A stretch of DNA of 64,000 nucleotides from ZC4RG30 sp035556135 (GTDB taxonomy: Bacteria > Pseudomonadota > Gammaproteobacteria > Steroidobacterales > Steroidobacteraceae), in contig DATMFO010000006.1 of assembly GCA_035556135.1 (NCBI GenBank), positions 124,001 to 188,000 of the forward strand, given 5' to 3'. Under the pieces are notes generated by a model that did not search any database, had not been told where the DNA came from, and saw nothing but the letters and a program-made list of their open reading frames with translations. Position numbers and translations under genes: made by a program. Numbering within the stretch: the first letter of the stretch is position 1; every line of letters starts with the position of its first letter. Below are positions 54,585-61,548 of the stretch, one piece after another.

Positions 54585-55333
54585 CCGTCAGTCTCCTTCG
54601 GCATTTCCAGCCTGCAATCCTGATATGAGCCATCTGCGTGCAGCACCAGCATGCTGCCGCCTTCATGCCAGTCGGCCAGCACCAGGCGCAGGGCGGGGCG
54701 GCCATCCACTTCGAGCCGGTGTTCGGCCGGCCGGTGCGTGTGGCCGTGGATCAGCACGTCGGCGCGCCAGCTGCGCAGCAGCTGCGTCACCGCGGCCGGC
54801 GTCACGTCCATGATTTCCCGCGGCGCGCGGCGCACATGCGCATGGCTGCGCCGCCTGCCCCAGGCCGCGAGGCGACGACGGGCGCCCAGCGGCAATGCCA
54901 GCCAGGTCCGTTGCAGCCAGTGGCTGCGCGCCACGCGCCGGAAGCGCTGGTAGGAGACATCCCGGGTGCACAGTGCATCGCCGTGGGAAAGTACAAAACG
55001 CCGTCCCCCGGCCTCGATGAGCACGGGATCGGCCAGCAGCTGGCAGCCGGTGCGCGCAGTGAAGCCGGCGCCGAGCAGGAAATCGCGGTTGCCGCGCTGG
55101 ATGCGGCAGGGCACGCCCTGGCGCGTGAGTTCGCGCAGCCCCGCGCACACCTGCTCGCGCGCCGGCTCGTCATCATCGTCGCCGATCCAGCTTTCGAACA
55201 GGTCGCCCAGGACGTAAAGCCCGTCCGAGCGGGGCGCCTCGGTGCGCAGCAGGTGCAGGAACTGCCCGATGCCCGCGGGATGGCTGGCGTCCAGGTGCAG
55301 GTCGGAAACGAGGAGGTAGCGGCCATGCGCCAT
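54581..55333 (-). CDS. lpxH: UDP-2,3-diacylglucosamine diphosphatase
   Basis: This peripheral membrane Mn-dependent pyrophosphatase makes lipid X in lipid A synthesis. The 250-residue protein has the metallophosphoesterase motifs SDLHLD, LGDLFESWIG, RGNRDFLLG, SHGDAL and HGHTHRP in order. It is divergent from cysS, with 53 bases between starts. The message appears leaderless (TATATT six bases before the ATG). Confidence 0.96.
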   Translation of the reverse strand: MAHGRYLLVSDLHLDASHPAGIGQFLHLLRTEAPRSDGLYVLGDLFESWIGDDDDEPAREQVCAGLRELTRQGVPCRIQRGNRDFLLGAGFTARTGCQLLADPVLIEAGGRRFVLSHGDALCTRDVSYQRFRRVARSHWLQRTWLALPLGARRRLAAWGRRRSHAHVRRAPREIMDVTPAAVTQLLRSWRADVLIHGHTHRPAEHRLEVDGRPALRLVLADWHEGGSMLVLHADGSYQDCRLEMPKETDG

Positions 55334-55339
55334 GCTGCG

Positions 55340-55345
55340 AATATA
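55340..55345 (-). promoter_or_regulatory. Leaderless-type -10 box of lpxH
   Basis: TATATT on the minus strand ends six bases before the lpxH ATG at 55333, with no Shine-Dalgarno. It faces the leaderless-type box of divergent cysS (55375-55380). Confidence 0.55.
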
Positions 55346-55374
55346 GTGCAGGGATGGCGGAAAGTCCTTTCGGC

Positions 55375-55380
55375 TAGAAT
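55375..55380 (+). promoter_or_regulatory. Leaderless-type -10 box of cysS
   Basis: TAGAAT ends six bases before the cysS ATG at 55387. The box and following CCGCCG closely resemble the parE start region (TAGAAT then CGCGCCG). Confidence 0.55.
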
Positions 55381-55386
55381 CCGCCG

Positions 55387-56802
55387 ATGCTGCGTATCCA
55401 TGATTCCCTGCAGGGGAAGTCCGAAGCCTTCAAGCCCCTGGTCCCCGGCAAGGTCCGCATGTACGTGTGCGGCATCACCGTCTACGACTACTGCCACATC
55501 GGCCACATGCGCATGCTGGTGGCCTTCGACGTGGTGCAGCGCTGGCTCAGGCACAGCGGTTATGCGCTCACCTACGTGCGCAACATCACCGACATCGACG
55601 ACAAGATCATCCGCCGTGCGGCCGAGCGGGGCGAGAGCATCGAGGCGCTCACCGCGCGCTTCATTGAGGCCATGGACGAGGACGCGGCGCTGCTGGGCGT
55701 GCAGAAGCCCGACCAGGAGCCGCGCGCCACGCAGTACATCCCCGAGATCATCGCGCTGATCGAAAAGCTGGTGGACCGCGGCCATGCCTACGCCGCCACC
55801 AACGGTGACGTGATGTACGCCGTGGCCAGCTTCGGGCCCTATGGCCAGCTCTCCGGCAAGCGCCTGGAGGACCTGCGCGCCGGCGCACGCGTGGAGGTCA
55901 ACGAATCCAAGCGCGATCCGATGGACTTCGTGCTCTGGAAACGCTCGAAGCCTGGCGAACCTGCCTGGCCCTCACCTTGGGGCGAGGGACGTCCCGGCTG
56001 GCACATCGAGTGTTCGGCCATGGCCATGGCGCTGCTGGGGGAACACTTCGACATCCACGGCGGCGGCATGGACCTGAAGTTCCCGCACCACGAGAACGAG
56101 ATCGCGCAGAGCTGCGGCGCCACCGGTGCGCCCTTCGTCGAGTGCTGGATGCACAACGGCTTCGTCAACGTCGACAGCGAGAAGATGTCCAAGTCGCTGG
56201 GCAATTTCTTCACGCTGCGCGAAGTGCTGCCGCACCTGCGCCATCCGGAGGTGCTGCGCTACTTCCTCGTGGCCAGCCACTATCGCGGGCCCATCAATTA
56301 CACGCTGGAAAACCTGCAGCAGGCCGATGCCACGCTGGGCGGGTTGTACAACGCCCTGCGCGGCGTGCCAGGCGGGGAGCCGGGTCCGGAAGCCGCACGC
56401 TGGCGCGAGCAGTTCGCCGCCGCGATGGACGATGACTTCAACACGCCCAAGGCACTGGCGGTGCTGCAGGGACTGGCCCGCGAGATCAACGAGGCCAAGG
56501 CCGGCGCCGGCGGCACCTGCCTGCTGCGCGCGGGCGAGCTGGCCGCGGTATTCCGTGAATTGTCCGCCGTGCTGGGCATCTGTCGCCTGGAGCCGGAGCA
56601 GTGGTTCCGGCTTCCGGCGCCGGGCGGTGCAGGGCAGGGCACGCTTGATGACCAGGCCATCGAGCAGGCCATCGCTGCGCGCCTGGCTGCGCGCAAGGCG
56701 CGCGAATTCAGGGAAGCCGACCGCATCCGTGATGAGCTCCTGGCTTCCGGCGTGGTGCTGGAAGACAGGCCCGGTGGTACCACCCTATGGCGGCGGAAGT
56801 AG
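55387..56802 (+). CDS. cysS: Cysteinyl-tRNA synthetase
   Basis: This charges tRNA-Cys. The 471-residue class I enzyme has the HIGH-like HIGHMRM with preceding zinc Cys in VCGITVYDYC, the zinc His/Cys segment WHIECSAM, the KMSKS motif, and the FPHHENEIAQ segment. Full length. It is divergent from lpxH, a common neighbour arrangement in Gammaproteobacteria. Confidence 0.97.
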   Translation: MLRIHDSLQGKSEAFKPLVPGKVRMYVCGITVYDYCHIGHMRMLVAFDVVQRWLRHSGYALTYVRNITDIDDKIIRRAAERGESIEALTARFIEAMDEDAALLGVQKPDQEPRATQYIPEIIALIEKLVDRGHAYAATNGDVMYAVASFGPYGQLSGKRLEDLRAGARVEVNESKRDPMDFVLWKRSKPGEPAWPSPWGEGRPGWHIECSAMAMALLGEHFDIHGGGMDLKFPHHENEIAQSCGATGAPFVECWMHNGFVNVDSEKMSKSLGNFFTLREVLPHLRHPEVLRYFLVASHYRGPINYTLENLQQADATLGGLYNALRGVPGGEPGPEAARWREQFAAAMDDDFNTPKALAVLQGLAREINEAKAGAGGTCLLRAGELAAVFRELSAVLGICRLEPEQWFRLPAPGGAGQGTLDDQAIEQAIAARLAARKAREFREADRIRDELLASGVVLEDRPGGTTLWRRK

Positions 56803-56827
56803 GGTGCGGCAACACCGCATCAGAGGC

Positions 56828-56833
56828 TATTGT
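56828..56833 (+). promoter_or_regulatory. Leaderless-type -10 box of the cupin gene
   Basis: TATTGT ends six bases before the ATG at 56840, with no Shine-Dalgarno. It lies just after the cysS stop, giving the cupin gene its own promoter. Confidence 0.45.
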
Positions 56834-56839
56834 CGGACC

Positions 56840-57274
56840 ATGACAAGGAAACTTCTTCCCGCCGCCGCACTGCTGCCCGTTGCCATGCTGGCACTGGCGC
56901 AGGTTCCCGCGGTGAAACCCATCCTGCCGGAGTCGCTGCGCTGGACTTCGCCGCCCACCATTCCCGGATTGAAGGGAACGTGGATCCTGGGCTCCGAGCG
57001 CGAGCCGGGCATGTACGTGCAGCGCGTGGTGCTGGCGAAGGACTCGCGCATTGCGGCGCATACGCATCCTGACACGCGTTACTCCACCGTCCTCTCCGGC
57101 ACCCTGTACGTGGCGTTCGGCGCGAAGCCGGCTGATGCCGATTTCGTGGCCGTGCCCGAGGGCGGCGTGTACGTGGCGCCGGCGGGCCAGGTGCACACCC
57201 TTTGGGCGCGCGACGGTGAAGTGGTCTACCAGGAAGCCGGCAACGGTCCCACCGGCACGAGCATGGTGAACTGA
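56840..57274 (+). CDS. Exported cupin-domain protein
   Basis: This 144-residue single-cupin protein has an N-terminal signal of about 20 residues (hydrophobic LLPAAALLPVAMLALA). Cupin motif 1 has the HTH pair but Arg in place of the usual Glu (HTHPDTRYSTVLSG). Motif 2 has PAGQVHTLW with the third His. The metal site may thus have three His ligands only. Enzymatic role is not predictable; many small periplasmic cupins remain uncharacterised. It stands alone between cysS and convergent folD. Confidence 0.8.
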   Translation: MTRKLLPAAALLPVAMLALAQVPAVKPILPESLRWTSPPTIPGLKGTWILGSEREPGMYVQRVVLAKDSRIAAHTHPDTRYSTVLSGTLYVAFGAKPADADFVAVPEGGVYVAPAGQVHTLWARDGEVVYQEAGNGPTGTSMVN

Positions 57275-57360
57275 ACCGGGTTCTTCCGATTGCAAGTCTG
57301 AAGAGTCGCGTGATGCCGCGCGGCCCCCGGGCACCAGTGCCTGTTTGGGCGATTCCGCTC

Positions 57361-58272
57361 TTACGACCGCGGCGGCGGAGTCAGCGGCTGCTCGGGCGCG
57401 CCGCCACCCGTGGTGGCCAGGCCCTCGCGGAACTGATACGCCTCCAGCGTGTTCTGGATCAGCATCGCGATGGTCATCGGCCCCACGCCGCCCGGCACCG
57501 GCGTGATCCACGAAGCCTTCTGCTTCGCGGTCTCGAATTCCACATCGCCCACCACCTTGCCCGAGGGCAGGCGATTGATGCCCACGTCAAGCACCACCGC
57601 GCCGGGCTTGATCCACTCCCCCTTCACGAATTCCGGCTTGCCGACGCCGGCGACGATGAGGTCGGCGCGCTTCACATGGCCGATGAGGTCTTTGGTCTGG
57701 CTGTGGCAGATGGTCACGGTGGCGCCGCGCATCAGCAGCTCCAGCGCAGCCGGCCTGCCGACAATGTTCGACTGGCCCAGCACCACTGCATCCATGCCCT
57801 TCGGATCGATGCCGGAGTGCTCCAGCATCTTCATGCAGCCATAGGGCGTGCAGGGGCGCAGGCGCGGCGTGCGTTGTGCCAGCAGTCCGAGGTTCTCCGG
57901 GTTGAATCCATCGACGTCCTTCTCCACGGCAATGGCGTCGATCACCGCCTTGCTGTCGATCTGCTTCGGCACCGGCAGCTGCACCAGGATGCCGTCGACC
58001 TTCGGGTCGTCGTTGAGCTCGCGCACCACGGCCAGCACCTCGTCCTGAGTCGCCGCAGCCGGCAGCACCTTCATGATGGAGAGCATGCCGGCGCCCTCGG
58101 TGGCCTGGTGCTTGTTGCGCACGTAGATCTGGGATGCGGGATCCTCGCCGACGATGACCACGGCGAGACCCGGGACCCGGCGACCGGCAGCCTTCAGCGC
58201 CATGACCCGCGTCTTGATCTCCTCGCGCAGCGCCTGCGCGATTGCCTTGCCGTCGATCAGCCGTGCCGTCAT
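57361..58272 (-). CDS. folD: Methylenetetrahydrofolate dehydrogenase/cyclohydrolase
   Basis: This bifunctional enzyme interconverts 5,10-methylene-, methenyl- and 10-formyl-tetrahydrofolate. The 303-residue protein has the catalytic segment YVRNKHQA, the DGILVQLPVP motif, GQSNIVGRP and the C-terminal TPVPGGVGPMT. ATG at 58272 has a GGGAGTGGTGG purine-rich stretch upstream; an upstream start at 58293 would add seven residues. The Pro-rich C-terminal tail exceeds the family core. It is divergent from tRNA-Pro. Confidence 0.96.
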   Translation of the reverse strand: MTARLIDGKAIAQALREEIKTRVMALKAAGRRVPGLAVVIVGEDPASQIYVRNKHQATEGAGMLSIMKVLPAAATQDEVLAVVRELNDDPKVDGILVQLPVPKQIDSKAVIDAIAVEKDVDGFNPENLGLLAQRTPRLRPCTPYGCMKMLEHSGIDPKGMDAVVLGQSNIVGRPAALELLMRGATVTICHSQTKDLIGHVKRADLIVAGVGKPEFVKGEWIKPGAVVLDVGINRLPSGKVVGDVEFETAKQKASWITPVPGGVGPMTIAMLIQNTLEAYQFREGLATTGGGAPEQPLTPPPRS

Positions 58273-58315
58273 GTCCACCACTCCCGGGTCCAATGTGCGA
58301 AAAGGGGCGGTAGGG

Positions 58316-58321
58316 TATCAT
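58316..58321 (+). promoter_or_regulatory. -10 box of the tRNA-Pro gene
   Basis: TATCAT is followed by a GC-rich discriminator (CGCCGGGT) and the mature tRNA start eight bases later, as expected for a stringently controlled tRNA promoter. The -35 match is poor. Confidence 0.5.
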
Positions 58322-58329
58322 CGCCGGGT

Positions 58330-58407
<78 letters not shown>

Positions 58408-58542
58408 TTGTTGCATTGGCGGGCGCGCCCGGAACCTCTGCGTCCTAGGTAGTTGCCCGGATTCGCGGCACGCCGTGCCCGCATAGCCTGCTGCCCATAC
58501 ATGGCACAGGCACTTCCAGCCCCCACCTCGACCAGCCGCCGC

Positions 58543-58893
58543 TCAGCAGCGCTTCGGGCAGTAGATGGCGTGCAGCGTCCTCACGACCTGCGCCGCTGCC
58601 GGCGATGCCAGCGTGTAGTAGATGCTCTGGGCCGCACGCCGCGTGCGCACCAGGCCCTCTTCGCGCAGCACTGCCAGGTGCTGCGACAGTGCCGACTGCG
58701 ACAGCGGCAGCGATGCATTGAGTTCCCCCACGCTCTTCTCGCCCTCGAACAGCAGGCACAACAGCATCAGCCTGTGTTCGTTCGAGAGCGTGCGGAGCAG
58801 GCGTGCAGCCGCGCCGGCGCTGCTGCGCAGCTGCGCCATGTCGGGGGTGTGCGTTGCCCGGCCGGGACGGCGGACGCTGGGTCGGCTGTTCAT
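58543..58893 (-). CDS. ArsR-family regulator, SqrR/BigR-type persulfide sensor candidate
   Basis: This 116-residue winged-helix repressor has the ArsR core with recognition helix LSQSALSQHLAVL and wing TRRAAQSIYY. Two cysteines, Cys46 (LMLLCLLFE) and Cys112 (AIYCPKRC), are 66 residues apart, the same spacing as the sulfide-sensing pair of SqrR and BigR (Cys41/Cys107 type). Classic metal-site ligands of ArsR/CadC are not evident. It is divergent from the sulfide:quinone oxidoreductase operon, with two operator dyads between. A TAGAAT ends six bases before its ATG. Confidence 0.88.
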   Translation of the reverse strand: MNSRPSVRRPGRATHTPDMAQLRSSAGAAARLLRTLSNEHRLMLLCLLFEGEKSVGELNASLPLSQSALSQHLAVLREEGLVRTRRAAQSIYYTLASPAAAQVVRTLHAIYCPKRC

Positions 58894-58899
58894 TCCCTG

Positions 58900-58905
58900 A
58901 TTCTA
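58900..58905 (-). promoter_or_regulatory. Leaderless-type -10 box of the arsR-type gene
   Basis: TAGAAT on the minus strand ends six bases before the ATG at 58893. The intervening CAGGGA is too close to the start codon to act as a normal Shine-Dalgarno. The operator dyads cover the -35 side, so autorepression is likely. Confidence 0.5.
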
Positions 58906-58915
58906 CCGCTTTTAC

Positions 58916-58947
58916 ATTAGTTGATCCTAATATTAGGAAAGGCTAAT
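58916..58947. promoter_or_regulatory. Tandem ATTAG-N6-CTAAT operators
   Basis: Two 16-base dyads ATTAG-N6-CTAAT abut exactly (58916-58931 and 58932-58947). Their junction creates the perfect palindrome CCTAATATTAGG (58926-58937). This AT-rich island stands in GC-rich DNA between the ArsR gene and the sulfide operon. BigR/YgaV-type ArsR proteins bind sites of this ATTAG/CTAAT kind. Confidence 0.8.
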
Positions 58948-58973
58948 ATATCTACAGGAAGAAGGAAGACACC

Positions 58974-60278
58974 ATGGCGCGCATCACCGTAGTAGGGGCC
59001 GGGCTGGCTGGCATGAGCGCCGCCTATGAGTTGCGGGACAGGCTGGGCGACCGGTATCCCGTGACCCTCATCGGCGCCGGGCCACGTTTCAGCTTCACGC
59101 CTTCCAATCCCTGGATTGCCGCAGGCTGGCGCAATGACGACCAGACGGGCCTCGACGTGGCGCCCCTGATGGCCAGGCGCGGCATCGGCTTCCGTGACTC
59201 GCCCGTGGCGCAGATCGATGCGGGCGCAAATCATGTGCTGCTGGCCAGCGGCGAGCGCGTCGAACATGACTACCTGCTGCTGTGCACGGGCCCGCGCCTC
59301 GACTTCGCGGCAATCCCGGGCCTCGGGCCGGAAGCCGGCTTCAGCCAGTCCGTCTGCACCAGTCCGCACGCGCAGTCGGCATGGGAGCAGTACCAGCTCT
59401 TCCTCGAGAACCCGGGACCCATCGTCATCGGCGCCGTGCAGGGCGCCAGCTGCTTCGGGCCCGCCTATGAATTCGCTTTCATCCTCGATGCCGACCTGCG
59501 CAAGCGGCGCCTGCGCGACCGTGTGCCGATGACCTATGTCACCAGCGAGCCCTATGTGGGGCACATGGGCCTGGGTGGCGTGGGTGATTCGCGCGGCCTG
59601 ATGGAGTCGGAGCTGCGCAAGCGGCACATCCAGTGGATCACCAATGCGAAGGTGCTGGACGTGCGTGCCGACGCAGTGCGCGTGCAGGAGCATGACGATG
59701 CCGGAAAGCCGCTCATCGAGAAGGTCCTGCCCTCCCGTTACACCATGCTGCTGCCCGCATTCGCAGGCGTGGAGCCGGTGGCAGCGGTGGAGGGCCTGTG
59801 CAATCCGCGCGGATTCGTGATCGTGGACCGGCACCAGCGCAGCCCGCGCTACCCGAACATCTTCGCAGCCGGTGTGTGCGTGGCTATCGCACCGCCGGAG
59901 CCCACGCCGGTTCCCACCGGCGTGCCCAAGACCGGTTTCATGATCGAGTCGATGGTGACCACCGTGGTGCGCAACATCGAGGCGGAGTTGCAGGGCAACC
60001 CGGCCACTTTCGAGGGCACGTGGAATGCCGTGTGCCTGGCCGACATGGGCGACACCGGCGCGGCCTTCGTGGCGCTGCCGCAGATACCGCCCCGCAATGT
60101 CACCTGGGCGAAGGTAGGCAAGTGGGTGCACCTGGCCAAGGTCGCCTTCGAGAAGTACTACCTCTACAAGATGCGCCACGGCACTTCCGAGCCCGTGTAC
60201 GAGAAATACATGCTCGGCGCGCTGGGCATCGAACGCCTGAAGAAACCCGCTGCAACAACCCCAGGGAGCAAACCATGA
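58974..60278 (+). CDS. sqr: Sulfide:quinone oxidoreductase
   Basis: This FAD flavoprotein oxidises sulfide to polysulfide or zero-valent sulfur and passes electrons to quinone at the inner membrane. The 434-residue protein has the N-terminal FAD motif VVGAGLAGM. All three catalytic cysteines of the Acidithiobacillus enzyme (128, 160, 356) have counterparts: Cys128 (VCTSPHAQ), Cys160 (GASCFGPAYEF) and Cys354 (TWNAVCLADMGD). The SEPYVGHMGLGGVGDSRG and C-terminal KVAFEKYYLYKM amphipathic region also match. An AGGAAGAAGGAAG Shine-Dalgarno precedes the start. It overlaps the DUF2892 gene by four bases. Confidence 0.95.
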   Translation: MARITVVGAGLAGMSAAYELRDRLGDRYPVTLIGAGPRFSFTPSNPWIAAGWRNDDQTGLDVAPLMARRGIGFRDSPVAQIDAGANHVLLASGERVEHDYLLLCTGPRLDFAAIPGLGPEAGFSQSVCTSPHAQSAWEQYQLFLENPGPIVIGAVQGASCFGPAYEFAFILDADLRKRRLRDRVPMTYVTSEPYVGHMGLGGVGDSRGLMESELRKRHIQWITNAKVLDVRADAVRVQEHDDAGKPLIEKVLPSRYTMLLPAFAGVEPVAAVEGLCNPRGFVIVDRHQRSPRYPNIFAAGVCVAIAPPEPTPVPTGVPKTGFMIESMVTTVVRNIEAELQGNPATFEGTWNAVCLADMGDTGAAFVALPQIPPRNVTWAKVGKWVHLAKVAFEKYYLYKMRHGTSEPVYEKYMLGALGIERLKKPAATTPGSKP

Positions 60279-60478
60279 ACCTCGACCGTGCCGTGCTTGC
60301 ATTCGCCGGACTGATGGTGCTGGCCAGCCTGGCGCTGGCGCATTACGTATCCCCCAACTGGTTGTGGCTGACTGCATTTGTCGGCCTGAACCTCATCCAG
60401 TCCAGCTTCACCGGCTTCTGTCCTGCCGCGATGGTTTTCAGGGCCCTCGGCGCGAAGCAGGGCTGCGCCTTCCGGTGA
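60275..60478 (+). CDS. DUF2892 (YgaP-like) small inner-membrane protein
   Basis: This 67-residue protein has two hydrophobic helices (about residues 5-23 and 28-45) and the family motif FTGFCPAAMVFRALG. DUF2892 domains occur alone or fused to rhodanese, as in E. coli YgaP, beside sulfur-metabolism genes. The start overlaps the sqr stop (ATGA), and its own stop overlaps the next gene, so it is embedded in the operon. A role near the quinone enzyme or sulfur handling is inferred from context only. Confidence 0.85.
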   Translation: MNLDRAVLAFAGLMVLASLALAHYVSPNWLWLTAFVGLNLIQSSFTGFCPAAMVFRALGAKQGCAFR

Positions 60479-61548
60479 GAGCCGTGAAATGGCCCGTCGC
60501 CATCGCGGTGCTGCTGGCGCTGGCCTCCTGCGGCGATTCCTCACGTGAATCCGCCGCGCCGTCGCCCGTGCCCGCACTTGAGACACTGGTAGTGGCCGCT
60601 TCCGGCGACGCAGGTGCGCTTGCCTGGGATGGCATCGTGCAGGCCGTGGAGCAATCGGTATTGTCGGCGCAGACATCGGGTCGCGTGGTTGCGCTCGGCG
60701 CGGACATCGACCAGCCGGTGAAGAAGGGAACGCTGCTGCTGCGCCTCACCGACGAGGAACAGCAGGCGGCCGTCGCGACGGCCGCCGCGCAGCTGCGCGC
60801 CGCCGAGGCGCAGCTTGCGGACGCCGCCAGCCGGTTTGCCCGTGCCAGCGAACTGGTGGAGCGGCAGCTGGTATCGCGCGATGATTTCGACCGCGTGCGC
60901 GCGGCAAGGGATTCCGCGCAGGCAGCCCGGGATGCCGCCGCGGCGGTGCTGGCGCAGGCGCGCCAGCAGCTGCAGTACACCACCGTGCTGGCGCCCTATG
61001 ACGGCATCATCGCCACGCGGCAGGTCGAGATGGGCGAGACGGTCGCGCCCGGCCGGCCGCTCTATACGCTGTATGCCCCGGGCCAGTTGCGCCTGGAGGT
61101 GCTGGTGCCGCAGGCGGATGCCGCGAGGATCCGCGCCAATCCGGCGGCAGAGGTCAGCCTGCCGGACGGACGCGACGTCACGGCGGCGAAGGTGACCGTG
61201 TTCCCCGCGGCCGATCCGCTGGCGCACAGCATCGCAGTGCGCGTGCTGCTGCCAGCGCTGGGCAGCGCTCCACGACCCGGCCAGACAGCCAAGGTTCGCT
61301 TCGCCGCGGCTGCCGGTCCCGGCCAGCCGTGGCTTCCCGCCAGCGCCATCGTGCGTCGTGGCGAACTCTCGGCGGCCTATGTGGTGAGCGAAGAGGGCGT
61401 GGTGCTGCGGCAATTGCGCCTCGGCCGCACCCAGGGCGGGCGCACGGAGGTCATCGCCGGCCTCGTGCCCGGGGAACGGGTGGCCACGGATCCTTCCGCC
61501 GCGCTGGCGGCACTGCGCGCAACACGCCGCGACGGATGGCAGCAGTGA
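60475..61548 (+). CDS. RND efflux periplasmic adaptor (membrane-fusion lipoprotein)
   Basis: This adaptor links an RND pump to an outer-membrane channel. The 357-residue protein has a signal with the lipobox LASC near residue 19. Next come a lipoyl/barrel-sandwich half (AQTSGRVVALGADIDQPVKKG), a coiled-coil hairpin of Ala/Gln/Glu-rich helices (about residues 95-160) and the second half (VLAPYDGIIATRQVEMGETV), then a beta-barrel. GTG at 60475 overlaps the preceding stop (GTGA); GTG at 60484 is an alternative. It is followed by the pump gene with overlapping reading frames. No outer-membrane channel gene is visible. Confidence 0.9.
   Translation: MRAVKWPVAIAVLLALASCGDSSRESAAPSPVPALETLVVAASGDAGALAWDGIVQAVEQSVLSAQTSGRVVALGADIDQPVKKGTLLLRLTDEEQQAAVATAAAQLRAAEAQLADAASRFARASELVERQLVSRDDFDRVRAARDSAQAARDAAAAVLAQARQQLQYTTVLAPYDGIIATRQVEMGETVAPGRPLYTLYAPGQLRLEVLVPQADAARIRANPAAEVSLPDGRDVTAAKVTVFPAADPLAHSIAVRVLLPALGSAPRPGQTAKVRFAAAAGPGQPWLPASAIVRRGELSAAYVVSEEGVVLRQLRLGRTQGGRTEVIAGLVPGERVATDPSAALAALRATRRDGWQQ

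Noticed and set aside
57275..57360. GGCAC-CA-GTGCC hairpin between the cupin gene and folD as a bidirectional terminator
   Set aside because: The two-base loop is too tight and no T-run follows on either strand.
58421..58430. GGGCGCGCCC palindrome after tRNA-Pro as a terminator
   Set aside because: It has no loop and no T-run; most likely a chance GC palindrome.
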